Assembly (NCBI RefSeq): GCF_002954245.1
Contig: NZ_PPTG01000048.1
Span: 372,001-436,000, forward strand
Length of the DNA: 64,000 bases
Direction: 5' to 3'
Source of the DNA: Cryobacterium aureum
GTDB lineage: Bacteria > Actinomycetota > Actinomycetes > Actinomycetales > Microbacteriaceae
Shown here one piece after another: positions 48,864-60,794 of this stretch (position 1 is the first letter of the stretch; each line of letters opens with the position of its first letter). Position numbers and translations under genes: made by a program. The notes under the pieces were generated by a model, which was not told the DNA's origin, did no database searches, and worked only from the letters and a program-made list of their open reading frames with translations.

Positions 48864-50075
48864 ATGTCTTTGCGCACACAGTCCGGCCCATACTTCGGCG
48901 AATTCGGCGGCAGGTTCGTGCCCGAATCCCTCGTGGCGGCCCTCGATGAACTCACGGCGGAATACGAACTCGCCAAGAACGACCCCGCTTTCGCTGCGGC
49001 CCTGATGGAGTTGCACGTCAACTACACCGGTCGCCCGTCGATCATTACCGAGGTGCCGCGCTTCGCCGAATACGCCGGCGGCGCCCGCATCATTCTCAAG
49101 CGTGAAGATCTCAATCACACCGGCTCACACAAGATCAACAACGCCCTGGGCCAAGCCCTGCTCACCAAGCGCATCGGCAAGACCCGCGTGATCGCCGAGA
49201 CCGGGGCCGGCCAGCACGGCGTGGCCACAGCCACCGTCGCAGCCCTGTTCGGGCTGGAGTGCGTCGTCTACATGGGCGAGGTCGACACAGAACGGCAGGC
49301 CCTCAACGTTGCGCGCATGCGCCTTCTGGGTGCCGAAGTTGTTCCGGTCAAGACCGGATCGCGCACCCTGAAAGATGCCATTAACGACGCCATGCGCGAC
49401 TGGGTCACCAACGTTGAGACCACCAACTATATTTTCGGAACCGTGGCTGGACCGCATCCGTTCCCCGCCATGGTGCGGGACTTTCAGAAGATCATCGGTG
49501 AAGAAGCCCGTCAGCAGGTTATCGAGCTGACCGGCAGCCTGCCGGATGCTGTCACAGCCTGTGTTGGCGGCGGCTCCAACGCCATGGGCATCTTCCACGC
49601 CTTCCTCGACGATCCGGATGTCGCCCTGTTCGGCTATGAGGCGGCCGGTGACGGAATTGACACGCCTCGGCACGCTGCCACCATCACCAAGGGGCGCCCA
49701 GGAGTGCTGCACGGCGCCCGCAGCATGCTGCTGCAGGACGAAGACGGTCAGACGATCGAATCCCACTCCATCTCAGCCGGTCTCGACTACCCAGGCGTCG
49801 GACCGGAGCACGCCTGGCTCGCCAGCATCGGACGGGCCACCTACCTGCCAATCAGTGACGATGAGGCAATGAGCGCCCTGCGACTGCTGAGCCGCACCGA
49901 GGGCATCATCCCCGCGATCGAGTCGTCGCACGCCCTGGCCGGCACCCTCGAACTCGGCCGTGCACTCGGCCCCGAAGCGACAATCCTGGTCAACCTCAGC
50001 GGTCGCGGCGACAAAGACATGGAAACAGCCGGCCGGTACTTCGACCTGCTCGACGAAGGCGCGGAACAGTCATGA
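48864..50075 (+). CDS. trpB: Tryptophan synthase beta subunit
   Basis: PLP enzyme joining indole and serine. 403 residues. PLP-lysine motif [15 protein letters not shown], then [18 protein letters not shown] for phosphate binding and SGRGDKD. ATG abuts the trpC stop. It overlaps the longest possible trpA frame but not the preferred trpA start. Confidence 0.98.
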   Translation: MSLRTQSGPYFGEFGGRFVPESLVAALDELTAEYELAKNDPAFAAALMELHVNYTGRPSIITEVPRFAEYAGGARIILKREDLNHTGSHKINNALGQALLTKRIGKTRVIAETGAGQHGVATATVAALFGLECVVYMGEVDTERQALNVARMRLLGAEVVPVKTGSRTLKDAINDAMRDWVTNVETTNYIFGTVAGPHPFPAMVRDFQKIIGEEARQQVIELTGSLPDAVTACVGGGSNAMGIFHAFLDDPDVALFGYEAAGDGIDTPRHAATITKGRPGVLHGARSMLLQDEDGQTIESHSISAGLDYPGVGPEHAWLASIGRATYLPISDDEAMSALRLLSRTEGIIPAIESSHALAGTLELGRALGPEATILVNLSGRGDKDMETAGRYFDLLDEGAEQS

Positions 50076-50113
50076 TCACCCCAATCCTTCGCGATGGAAC
50101 AACAAGGGGAACC

Positions 50114-50920
50114 GTGAGCACTGTCGAACAGACCATTGCCCGCCGCCGCGCCGAGGGCGGTGGAGCCCTCATCGGCTACCTGCCGGTCGGTTTTCCCACC
50201 CTGAACGAGAGCATCGACGCCGCCGTGGCCCTCGTCGCCAACGGCGTCGACATCATCGAACTCGGCCTGCCCTACTCCGACCCCGTGATGGACGGCCCGG
50301 TCATTCAGGCCGCCACCCAGCAGGCACTGGCCAACGGGTTCAAGCTGCGCCACGGTTTCGAAGCGATCAGGGCCATCACCGCCCAGGTCGACGCACCCGT
50401 TCTGGTCATGACTTATTGGAACCCGGTCGTGCAGTACGGTGTTGAACGCTTCGCCGATGACCTGCGGGCGGCCGGCGGTGCCGGGTTGATCACGCCCGAC
50501 CTGATTCCCGACGAGGCCTCCGACTGGATGGCCGCAAGCGTTCGCACCGGCCTCGACCGGGTCTTCCTGGCGGCACCGTCCTCCTCCGACGCCCGCTTGG
50601 TGCAGGCGATCGAAGCCAGTCGTGGCTTTGTCTATACCGTCTCAACGATGGGTACCACCGGCGCTCGAGCGGGCGTCGATGCCGCCGCTCGTATCCTGGT
50701 GGAACGCTTGCGCGCCGCCGGTTGCACGAGCGCCTGCGTCGGCCTCGGCATCTCCACGCCCGAGCAGGTACGGGAGATTCTCGGCTACGCCGACGGCGCC
50801 ATCGTCGGCTCCGCGCTCGTGAAAGCGCTCACCGACGGGGGAGTACCCGCCGTCGCCCGCCTCGCGCTCGAACTCGCCGCCGGTGCGAACGAGATTCGCC
50901 CGCCGTCGTCGCCCCGGTAA
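50114..50920 (+). CDS. trpA: Tryptophan synthase alpha subunit
   Basis: Cleaves indole-3-glycerol phosphate and channels indole to TrpB. 268 residues. ALIGYLPVGFP, DIIELGLPYSDPVMDGPVIQ (catalytic Glu/Asp) and FVYTVSTMGTTGAR are clear. I prefer GTG 50114 because AAGGGGAACC precedes it and it gives the usual STVEQTIARRRAEG start. ATG 50072 in the same frame overlaps trpB by 4 bases and could be an alternative coupled start. Confidence 0.95.
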   Translation: MSTVEQTIARRRAEGGGALIGYLPVGFPTLNESIDAAVALVANGVDIIELGLPYSDPVMDGPVIQAATQQALANGFKLRHGFEAIRAITAQVDAPVLVMTYWNPVVQYGVERFADDLRAAGGAGLITPDLIPDEASDWMAASVRTGLDRVFLAAPSSSDARLVQAIEASRGFVYTVSTMGTTGARAGVDAAARILVERLRAAGCTSACVGLGISTPEQVREILGYADGAIVGSALVKALTDGGVPAVARLALELAAGANEIRPPSSPR

Positions 50921-50986
50921 ATTCGCGAGTAGGTAGATCCCGGCGCGTTCTGCGCTAAATTGTTCGAGGCGATCGATTCGCCCCAG

Positions 50987-51000
50987 GTGACGTGAGTCAC
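50987..51000. promoter_or_regulatory. Palindrome GTGAC-GTGA-GTCAC upstream of lgt
   Basis: Perfect 5-base arms ending one base before an ATG (51002). A second small hairpin (GGCGA-TCGAT-TCGCC, 50968-50982) precedes it. Possible operator or end of the trp transcript. Confidence 0.35.
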
Positions 51001-51019
51001 GATGAAAGGTAGTACCCAG

Positions 51020-52027
51020 GTGTTTTTGAGTCTTCTGAACGCGAGCATCCCGAGTCCGGAGTGGAGTTTCTTTGACCTCCACTTTTTTGATCTCGCCACG
51101 TTCCGCATTCACGCCTATGCGCTGTGCATCCTTGCCGGAATCATCCTCGCGACGATCATCACATCGCGCCGCCTCACCAAGCGCGGCGCCGAGCCGGGAG
51201 TCGTGCTCGACATCATCCTCTGGGCTGTGCCGCTCGGTATCGTCGGGGCACGCATTTACCACGTGCTCACCCACCCGGGCGACTACTTCTTTGAGGGAGC
51301 TGATCTGCTCCGCACCCTGTATATCTGGGAGGGCGGCAACGCCATCTTCGGCTCGCTGATCGGTGGTGCCGTTGGTGCCTACATCGGCTGTCGCTTGGCC
51401 GGCATCCGCTTTTGGACCTTCGCCGACGCCGTCGCACCCGCGCTGCTCGTCGCCCAGGCCACTGGACGGCTTGGCAACTGGTTCAACCACGAACTGTACG
51501 GGCTTCCCACGACCCTGCCATGGGGCCTGGAAATCGAGTCAAGCAACCCCGCATTCCCGGTCGGGCTGCCGGATGGCACGCTGTTCCACCCGACTTTTCT
51601 CTACGAAATCATTTGGAACCTGCTCGGTGTTGCCGTCATCCTCTATCTGGAGCGCAAGTTCCGTCTGCGCTTCGGGCAGACCCTAGGCGTCTACCTCATC
51701 TGGTATGGGCTGGGTCGCAGCTTTTTTGAGTCGATTCGCATTGACCCGAGCGAGATTTACTTCGGAATCCGCACCAACGTCTGGGCGGCCCTCGCGGCCA
51801 TTGCGGTCGGCCTGGTCATTATCCTGGTGCAGCGACACCGTCACCCCGGCCTCGAACCCAGCCCCTATGTGCCGGGCCGGGAATGGATTGGACCGGACGC
51901 TGGGGTAGAATTGGAAGACAGCGATTCGGATCTTGATCAAAGCTTCGCGGATCAGAGCGATGAAGCCGATGAACGCACCGAATCACCCGAGGCTCCAGCC
52001 ACAAGCACGAGCGCTTCGCGTCTGTAG
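51020..52027 (+). CDS. lgt: Phosphatidylglycerol-prolipoprotein diacylglyceryl transferase
   Basis: Integral membrane enzyme that lipidates the Cys of prolipoproteins. 335 residues with about seven membrane helices. Signatures: IHAYALCILAGI, GARIYHVLTH, EGGNAIFGSLIGG and GRLGNWFNHELYGLPT (the Lgt signature). The GTG start at 51020 has GAAAGG ten bases upstream and gives a family-like N-terminus; ATG 51002 in frame would add six residues. The C-terminal 40 residues are an acidic, Ser/Glu/Asp-rich tail beyond the enzyme core. trpA-lgt adjacency is common in actinobacteria. Confidence 0.95.
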   Translation: MFLSLLNASIPSPEWSFFDLHFFDLATFRIHAYALCILAGIILATIITSRRLTKRGAEPGVVLDIILWAVPLGIVGARIYHVLTHPGDYFFEGADLLRTLYIWEGGNAIFGSLIGGAVGAYIGCRLAGIRFWTFADAVAPALLVAQATGRLGNWFNHELYGLPTTLPWGLEIESSNPAFPVGLPDGTLFHPTFLYEIIWNLLGVAVILYLERKFRLRFGQTLGVYLIWYGLGRSFFESIRIDPSEIYFGIRTNVWAALAAIAVGLVIILVQRHRHPGLEPSPYVPGREWIGPDAGVELEDSDSDLDQSFADQSDEADERTESPEAPATSTSASRL

Positions 52028-52080
52028 ACTTCGTTCGCTGACATCCAGCCAACATTCACGTAGCGCCGCCCCATAGCGGG

Positions 52081-52108
52081 CTGACCCGAACCGGGCACGC
52101 GTTATAGT
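52081..52108 (+). promoter_or_regulatory. Candidate gltB promoter
   Basis: CTGACC (52081-52086), a 16-base spacer and TATAGT (52103-52108), giving a leader of about 60 nt for gltBD. The best -10 match in the window. Confidence 0.5.
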
Positions 52109-52176
52109 TTTCCGCACACATCTCCTTCGGGCCAGCGTCGTCCCTTACTGCCAGTCATTTCGTGAGGACGGTCTCA

Positions 52177-55100
52177 ATGGCGCAGAAACCTCTCTATTCC
52201 CGCTTCAGCAGCATGCCCGAAGCGTCCGGTCTATATGACCCGGCGGCCGAACGCGACGCGTGTGGCCTGGCGATGGTGGCGACCCTGCGGGGCACCGCCG
52301 GGCACGACATCATCATCCAGGCCCTCGACGCCCTGCGCAACCTGGAACACCGCGGGGCCGTCGGTTCTGACGCCGGCACCGGTGACGGTGCCGGAATCAT
52401 CACCCAGATACCGGATGCGTTCCTTCGCGCCGTCACGGATTTCGCGCTCCCCCCGGTGGGCAAGTACGCCGTCGGCAACATCTTTCTCCCGACCGACCCG
52501 ACCGCTCGCACCGCCATCAAACGTGCCATCAGCCTGATCGCCGACGAGGAAAGCCTCACCATCCTCGGTTGGCGGGAGGTTCCGGTGCACCCCGAAGACC
52601 TCGGTAGTCAGGCGCGCGCGAACATGCCGGCCATCCAGCAGCTGTTCGTACAGAGCACTCGCACGACCGAATCCGGCGACCCGCTCTCGGACATCGCGCT
52701 GGATCGGCAGACCTTTCGGCTGCGCAAACGCGCCGAACGCGAACTCGAGATCTACTTCGTATCGCTGTCCTGTCGCACCCTGGTTTACAAGGGCATGGTC
52801 ACGACTCTGCAGCTTGAACCCTTCTACCCCGATCTGTCGGACGAACGTTTCGTCTCAACGCTGGCCCTCGTACACTCCCGCTATTCCACGAACACGTTCC
52901 CGTCGTGGCCGCTCGCCCAGCCGTTCCGCATGATTGCGCACAACGGCGAGATCAATACGGTGCAGGGCAACCGCAACTGGATGCGCGCGCGCCAGTCGCA
53001 GCTCGAGTCTGAGTTGCTCGGCGACGTCGCACCGCTGCTGCCGATCGTCACCCCGGGAGCGAGCGACTCGGCATCCTTCGATGAGGTCGTCGAACTGCTC
53101 AGCTTGTCGGGTCGGTCGCTGCCGCACGCCATCATGATGATGGTGCCGGAGGCCTGGGAAAACCAGACCGACCTCGACGACGAACGTCGCGACTTCTACG
53201 AGTACCACTCCATGCTGATGGAACCGTGGGATGGCCCCGCCGCGATCGTCTTCACCGACGGTTCCCTCGTCGGTGCAACCCTCGACCGCAACGGCCTGCG
53301 CCCCGGCCGCTACCTCATCACCGACGATGGCCTCGTCGTGCTCGCGAGCGAGATCGGCGTGCTCGGCATCGACCCGGCCCGCGTTGTGCGCAAGGGCCGC
53401 CTGCGTCCAGGCCAGATGTTCCTGGTCGACACCAAGGCTGGCCGCATCATCGACGACCGTGAAATCAAGGCCGAGCTGGCGGCGAGTGAGCCCTGGGGCG
53501 AGTGGCTGCAGAAGGGCCGCATCAACCTCAAGGACCTGCCAGAGCGGGAGCACATCGTGCACCCGCCGGCATCCGTCGTGCGCCGCCAGCGCACCTTTGG
53601 CTACACCGAAGAAGAAGTGCGCATCCTGCTCACCCCGATGGCGCGCACCGGTGCCGAACCGCTCGGTGCCATGGGCAGCGACACCCCCATCGCTGTGCTC
53701 AGCGACCGTCCGCGGCTCATGTTCGACTACTTCACCCAGCAGTTCGCACAGGTCACCAACCCCCCGCTCGACTCGATTCGGGAAGAAGTGGTCACGAGCC
53801 TGAAGCTCGCTCTCGGCCCGGAACGCAACCTGCTCACGGCGGGCCCGGAGCACGCGCGCCAGGTCATCTTGGACTTCCCAGTCATCGACAACGACGAACT
53901 GGCCAAGATCCAGCACATCGACCCCGTCGTCGGCAGCCGCACCACCACGACCATTCGCGGCCTGTACCGGTTCGAAGAGGGCCCGGACGCGCTGTCCAAG
54001 CGCCTCGCCGCCATCTGCGTGGAGGTCGACGAGGCCATTGAGGCCGGCGCCCTGTTCATCGTGCTGAGTGACCGCGATTCCAATAAGGACCTCGCACCAA
54101 TTCCGTCTCTGCTCATGATCGCTACCGTGCACCACCATTTGATTCGCACGGAAAACCGTATGAAGGTCGGCATCGTCGTCGAGGCCGGCGACGTGAGGGA
54201 GGTACACCACGTAGCCCTGCTGATCGGATACGGCGCGTCTGCCGTGAACCCGTATCTCGCCATGGAGACCTGCGAAGACCTCGTGCGCAGCGGCATCATC
54301 ACCAATGTCACGCCCGAAAAGGCGGTGCGCAACGTGATCAAGGCCCTCGGCAAGGGTGTGCTCAAGATCATGTCCAAGATGGGCATCTCCACCGTGTCGT
54401 CCTATGCCGGTGCCCAGGCCTTCGAAGCTGTCGGTCTCGCCCAGTCGTTCGTCGACCAGTACTTCACCGGCACCACGAGCAAACTCGGCGGCGTCGGCAT
54501 CGACGTGATCGGTGTCGAAAACCTGGCGCGCCACGCATCCGCTTACCCAATGGATGCCGCCGTGACCGCACACGAACGCCTCGCGACCGGTGGCGAATAT
54601 CAGTGGCGCCGGGACGGGGCCCCGCATCTGTTCAACCCGGAGACCATCTTCCGGTTGCAGCACGCCACTCGAACGCGGCGCTACGACATCTTCCGTGAAT
54701 ACACGAAGATGGTCGACGATCAGGCCGAATCCCTGATGACGCTGCGGGGCATGTTCACGCTCAGCCCTGGCCAGCGCCCCCCTGTGCCTCTCGATGAGGT
54801 CGAATCGGTCTCCCAGATCGTCAAACGGTTCTCCACCGGCGCGATGAGCTACGGCTCCATTTCGCAGGAAGCGCACGAGACTCTCGCGATTGCAATGAAC
54901 CGCCTCGGCGCTAAGTCGAACACGGGTGAGGGTGGCGAAGACCTTGACCGCCTGCTCGACCCGACCAGGCGCAGCGCCGTCAAGCAGGTCGCCTCCGGCA
55001 GGTTCGGCGTGACGAGCATGTACCTCACCCACGCCGATGATATTCAGATCAAGCTCGCCCAGGGTGCCAAGCCCGGCGAGGGCGGCCAGCTGCCGCCGAC

Positions 55101-56746
55101 CAAGGTGTACCCGTGGATCGCCCGCACCCGGCACGCCACGGCCGGTGTCGGACTCATCTCGCCGCCGCCGCACCACGACATCTATTCGATCGAAGACCTC
55201 AAGCAGCTCATCTTCGACTTGAAACGGGCCAACCCGAAGGCGCGAATCCACACCAAACTGGTCAGCCAGTCCGGTATCGGTGCCGTTGCTGCCGGAGTCG
55301 CCAAGGCACTCTCCGACGTGATCCTGATCAGCGGGCACGACGGTGGAACCGGTGCAAGCCCGGTCAACTCGCTCAAGCACGCCGGCACACCGTGGGAACT
55401 CGGCCTCGCCGAAACCCAGCAGACACTCATGCTCAACGGCATGCGCGACCGGGTGGTCGTGCAGGTCGACGGCCAGCTGAAAACGGGTCGTGACGTGTTG
55501 ATCGGTGCTCTTCTCGGTGCCGAGGAATTCGGTTTCGCCACGGCACCGCTGGTCGTCTCCGGCTGCATCATGATGCGCGTATGTCACCTCGACACCTGCC
55601 CAGTCGGTGTCGCGACCCAAAATCCCCAGCTGCGAAAGCGCTATGCCGGTCAGGCCGATCACGTCGTGAACTTCTTCGAGTTCATCGCGCAGGAGGTACG
55701 GGAGTACCTCGCCGAGCTCGGATTCCGAAGCCTCGACGAGGCCATCGGTCACCGTGAAGTTCTGAACGTGAACCGCGCCCTCACCCACTGGAAGGCGCAA
55801 GGACTCGACCTGTCGCCCATTCTGAGCGGACCGGACTTTTCGGAGAGCGAACCGCGCAAGTGGGCGCGCGCCCAGGAACACGAACTCGAGAAGCACTTCG
55901 ACAACGAACTGATCCGGCGCAGCCAATGCGTGCTCGAACACGGCGGAACGGTGCAGATCGACCTGCCGATCCGCAATACCGAGCGCGCCGTCGGCACCAT
56001 GCTCGGTAACCAGGTCACCCTGCGCCACGGCGAAAACGGGCTGCCGGCGGGTTCGATCGAGGTCACCCTCACCGGTTCGGCCGGACAGTCGTTCGGGGCG
56101 TTCCTGCCGAGCGGCATCACCCTGCGGCTCGAAGGCGAATCCAACGATTACGTCGGTAAGGGCCTCTCCGGCGGGCAGATCATCGTGCGCCCCCACCGGG
56201 CCAGCCAGTTCCCGGCCGAAGACAACGTCATCGCCGGAAACGTGATCGGCTACGGGGCGACCCAGGGCAGCATGTTCATCCGCGGCATTGTCGGCGAACG
56301 ATTCCTGGTGCGCAACTCCGGTGCTATCGCCGTCGTCGAAGGTGTGGGGGACCACGCCCTTGAGTACATGACCGGGGGTCTCGCCGTCATCCTCGGCGAG
56401 ACCGGGCGCAACCTCGGAGCGGGAATGAGCGGTGGCACGGCCTATGTCTACGGACTCACCGCCGAACGGGTCAACCGCGACGCGCTCACCTCTGGCGAAC
56501 TTCGGCTGCTGGCCCTCGACAGCGTCGACCGTGAAATCGTGCGCGACCTGCTCGAACAACACTGGGGCCAGACCGACTCAGCACTTGCCAAGCGCATGCT
56601 GGACAACCTGGAAGAAACCATGAACACTTTTGTCAAGGTGCTGCCGCGCGACTACGCGGCCGTGCTGGAGACCAGGCAGACGGCCGTCGATGAGGGACTC
56701 GATCCCGACGGTCTCGTTGTCTGGAATCGAATTCTGGAGGTAACCA

Positions 56747-56754
<8 letters not shown>
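52177..56754 (+). CDS. gltB: Glutamate synthase large subunit (NADPH-GOGAT alpha)
   Basis: Transfers glutamine amide nitrogen to 2-oxoglutarate. 1525 residues, four-domain layout: N-terminal class II glutaminase (Cys29 in RDACGLAMVA is the nucleophile after propeptide removal), central domain, FMN domain (about 800-1190; AMSYGSISQEAHETLA, HDGGTGASPVNSLKHAG, the 3Fe-4S Cys segment CHLDTCPVGVATQ) and a C-terminal beta-helix GXGXG domain. ATG 52177 has GTGAGGACGG upstream; a GTG at 52162 is in frame. Overlaps gltD by 8 bases. Confidence 0.97.
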
Positions 56755-58204
<1,450 letters not shown>

Positions 58205-58270
58205 CCCACTAGCCTTCCTGCAACACGTTGTAATGCGCTTAACAAGCGCGGAAATCGGAGATTCACCAGT

Positions 58271-59716
58271 ATGAGACGCGCAAAAATCGTCGCCACCCTC
58301 GGGCCGGCAGCTGCCAGCTACGAGCAGATCAGAGCGCTCATCGACGCGGGCGTTGACGTCTGCCGGATGAACCTCAGCCACGGCAATTACCAGGTGCACG
58401 AAAGCGTCTACGCCAACGTGAGAAAAGCCGCCAACGACTCCGGCCGCGCTGTGGCCGTCATGGTTGACCTGCAGGGACCCAAGATTCGCCTCGGCAAGTT
58501 CGAGGGCGGCCCGTACGAGCTCGCCGTCGGCGACATCTTCAAGATCACCACTGAAGATGTACTCGGCACCAAGGAACTCTCCGGCACGACCTTCAAGGGT
58601 CTGCCGCAGGACGTGCACCCCGGTGATTTCCTGCTCATCGACGATGGCAAGGTCAAGGTGCAGGTCGTTGAAACGGATGGCGTCGTCGTGACCACCAAGG
58701 TCATCGTCGCTGGCCCGGTCTCCAACAACAAGGGCATTAACCTGCCTGGCGTGGCCGTCAACGTGCCGGCACTGTCCGAGAAGGACGAAGCCGACCTGCG
58801 TTGGGGCCTCCGCCTCGGCGCCGACCTCATCGCCCTCTCTTTTGTGCGCAGCGCCGAGGACATCACGCGCGTGCACGAGATCATGGCCGAAGAAGGTCGT
58901 CGCGTTCCGGTTATTGCGAAGATCGAAAAGCCGCAGGCGGTCGACAACCTTGAGGAGATCGTCGACGCCTTCGACGCGATCATGGTCGCCCGCGGCGACC
59001 TCGGCGTTGAGCTTCCGCTCGAGGCCGTACCGATCGTGCAGAAGCAGGCCGTTGAGATCGCTCGCCGTATGGCGAAGCCGGTCATCGTCGCCACCCAGAT
59101 GCTCGAATCCATGATCCTGAGCCCGGTGCCTACCCGCGCCGAGACCAGCGACGTCGCCAACGCCGTGCTCGACGGTGCGGATGCCGTCATGCTCAGCGGT
59201 GAGACCAGCGTCGGAGAATACCCCGTTGTCACGGTGCAGACCATGGCCCGCATCGTGGAGTCCACCGAGGTGCACGGTCTCGAGCGCATCGGCAAGCTCA
59301 CTAACCGCCCGCGCACCCAGGGTGGTGCGATCACACTCGCGGCCATCGAAGTCGCCGAATTCGTCGATGCAAAGTTTCTGTGTATCTTCACCGAGTCTGG
59401 TGACTCGGCCCGGCGCATGTCCCGCCTGCGGTCGAAGATCCCGATGCTGGCGTTCACGCCGGAGCCGAGCATCCGTCGTCGTCTGGCGCTCACCTGGGGA
59501 ATCCAGACGTACCTGGTGGAGCCGGTGACCCACACCGACGCCATGTTCGGTCAGGTCGACGACATTCTCCTCGGCCAGGGCCTCGCCGAAATCGGTGACA
59601 AGGTCGTCGTCATCTCCGGTTCCCCTCCCGGAATCGTGGGCTCGACCAACGACATCCGCGTGCACCGCGTGGGCGACGCCCACAACGAGGTCGCACCGGC
59701 GTACGTCAAGAAGTAG
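58271..59716 (+). CDS. pyk: Pyruvate kinase
   Basis: Last step of glycolysis. 481 residues. RRAKIVATLGPAAASYEQI, MNLSHG (substrate Arg/Asn area), VMVDLQGPKIRLG, and the signature VIAKIEKPQAVDNLEEI followed by MVARGDLGVE and VATQMLESM. GGAGATTCACC precedes the ATG. TAGCCT (58210) and a small GCGCTT-AAC-AAGCGC hairpin (58235-58249) lie in the 66-base gap after gltD. Confidence 0.98.
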   Translation: MRRAKIVATLGPAAASYEQIRALIDAGVDVCRMNLSHGNYQVHESVYANVRKAANDSGRAVAVMVDLQGPKIRLGKFEGGPYELAVGDIFKITTEDVLGTKELSGTTFKGLPQDVHPGDFLLIDDGKVKVQVVETDGVVVTTKVIVAGPVSNNKGINLPGVAVNVPALSEKDEADLRWGLRLGADLIALSFVRSAEDITRVHEIMAEEGRRVPVIAKIEKPQAVDNLEEIVDAFDAIMVARGDLGVELPLEAVPIVQKQAVEIARRMAKPVIVATQMLESMILSPVPTRAETSDVANAVLDGADAVMLSGETSVGEYPVVTVQTMARIVESTEVHGLERIGKLTNRPRTQGGAITLAAIEVAEFVDAKFLCIFTESGDSARRMSRLRSKIPMLAFTPEPSIRRRLALTWGIQTYLVEPVTHTDAMFGQVDDILLGQGLAEIGDKVVVISGSPPGIVGSTNDIRVHRVGDAHNEVAPAYVKK

Positions 59717-59729
59717 CGGTTAATGCCAG

Positions 59730-59766
59730 AAAGCCCCACTCTGTGATTTGGACAGAGTGGGGCTTT
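59730..59766 (+). terminator. Terminator of pyk
   Basis: 15-bp perfect stem (59730-59744 with 59752-59766, AAAGCCCCACTCTGT and its complement), 7-nt loop GATTTGG. The Ts are within the distal arm. Strong convergent end between pyk and the minus-strand tRNA. Confidence 0.88.
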
Positions 59767-59949
59767 GGGGCGATATCGACGACTCGGTCATCATGGCGTC
59801 CTCGACGCGAGCCAGAAACTCCGCGAGGGAGCGCTATTCTTCGGTGGTTCTGGAACTCTGTGTCATGAATCTGGGAAACGGCTGTTGTCGGCGAAGCTGT
59901 AAAAAGGATGAAAACCTCTTTGACCAGGGATTTGATTAATGAAAATCTG
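59767..59949. other. Spacer between the pyk terminator and tRNA-Leu, no gene seen
   Basis: 183 bases with lower GC towards the tRNA. Short frames exist on both strands but none has family character. On the minus strand this is the region downstream of the tRNA and likely carries its 3' trailer. Confidence 0.5.
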
Positions 59950-60032
59950 TACCGGTGGTGGGACTCGAACCCACACGTCCTTGCGAACAAAGCATTTTGA
60001 GTGCTCCGCGTCTGCCATTCCGCCACACCGGC
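59950..60032 (-). tRNA. tRNA-Leu (anticodon CAA)
   Basis: Read on the minus strand: acceptor arms GCCGGTG and CACCGGT (G1-U72 wobble) with discriminator A; anticodon stem GAGCA/TGCTT with loop CTCAAAA gives anticodon CAA for UUG codons; a long class II variable arm (TGTTCGCAAGGACG) is typical of Leu; T arm GTGGG-TTCGAGT-CCCAC. CCA is not encoded. 83 nt. Only 38 bases separate it from the divergent pdtaR. Confidence 0.95.
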
Positions 60033-60048
60033 TTACAACTACTCGTTC

Positions 60049-60054
60049 AGAATA
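60049..60054 (-). promoter_or_regulatory. Candidate -10 of the tRNA-Leu gene
   Basis: TATTCT on the minus strand, 16 bases before the mature 5' end, inside the 38-base gap shared with the pdtaR promoter. Confidence 0.4.
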
Positions 60055-60057
60055 CCG

Positions 60058-60063
60058 TAGGCT
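60058..60063 (+). promoter_or_regulatory. Candidate -10 of a near-leaderless pdtaR promoter
   Basis: TAGGCT 7 nt before the GTG of pdtaR, back-to-back with the tRNA-Leu -10. Confidence 0.4.
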
Positions 60064-60070
60064 TTTGCAC

Positions 60071-60676
60071 GTGACCGACCAAGCAAGCACCCCCACCCCT
60101 CCGCGCCGCGTTGTCGTCGCTGAGGATGAATCCCTCATCCGCCTCGACATCGTCGAGATTCTGCGCGACAACGGCTTTGAAGTCGTCGGCGAAGCCGGTG
60201 ACGGAGAAACTGCGGTCGCCTTGGCACGGGAGCTCCGCCCCGACCTGGTCATTATGGACGTCAAGATGCCCCAGCTCGACGGCATCAGCGCGGCCGAACG
60301 CCTCTCCAAGGAGCACATAGCTCCGGTGGTTCTGTTGACCGCGTTCAGCCAGAAGGAACTGGTCGAGCGCGCCACGGAAGCTGGCGCCCTCGCCTACGTC
60401 GTCAAGCCTTTCACCCCCAATGACTTGCTGCCGGCCATCGAGATCGCCCTCTCGCGCTACAGCCAGATCATCACACTCGAGGCTGAGGTCGCCGACCTGG
60501 TCGAGCGGTTCGAGACCCGCAAACTCGTCGACCGGGCGAAGGGCCTGCTCAATGAGAAGATGGGCCTGACCGAGCCCGAAGCCTTCCGCTGGATTCAGAA
60601 AGCTTCGATGGACCGTCGCCTCACCATGCACGACGTATCGCAGGCCATCATCGAGCAGCTCAGCGCGAAGAAGTAG
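60071..60676 (+). CDS. pdtaR: ANTAR-type response regulator (PdtaR family)
   Basis: Two-component receiver that controls transcription antitermination by binding RNA hairpins. 201 residues. Receiver domain (about 13-130) with acidic pocket VVAEDE (E18-D19), phospho-acceptor D63 in LVIMDVKMP and the switch Lys in AYVVKPF. ANTAR domain (about 140-198): LVDRAKGLLNEKMGLTEPEAFRWIQ with the family Ala and aromatic residues. GTG start, no clear Shine-Dalgarno. The cognate PdtaS-like kinase is not in the window. Confidence 0.95.
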   Translation: MTDQASTPTPPRRVVVAEDESLIRLDIVEILRDNGFEVVGEAGDGETAVALARELRPDLVIMDVKMPQLDGISAAERLSKEHIAPVVLLTAFSQKELVERATEAGALAYVVKPFTPNDLLPAIEIALSRYSQIITLEAEVADLVERFETRKLVDRAKGLLNEKMGLTEPEAFRWIQKASMDRRLTMHDVSQAIIEQLSAKK

Positions 60677-60691
60677 CCGCACCGTAGATAG

Positions 60692-60724
60692 AGAACGGCC
60701 CGGCAGATTCTGCCGGGCCGTTCT
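60692..60724 (+). terminator. Terminator after pdtaR
   Basis: Perfect 14-bp stem (60692-60705 with 60711-60724, AGAACGGCCCGGCA and its complement), 5-nt loop, no T tract. Same AACGGCC-type arm sequence as the hairpin at 76-103. Confidence 0.8.
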
Positions 60725-60794
60725 GCGTCCCCGCCCCTGACCGGCTGGCGTGTCGGAGGTGTCCGATACGCTCGAACAGACGAAGGGCGGGCGC

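Noticed and set aside
52855..56562. Long open frame (about 1235 codons) antisense to gltB
   Set aside because: It mirrors the high GC3 of gltB; the translation is His/Asp/Val-rich with no family motif.
59706..60026. Minus-strand frame beginning MAEWQTRST across the tRNA
   Set aside because: This is the well-known false protein produced by translating a tRNA-Leu sequence.
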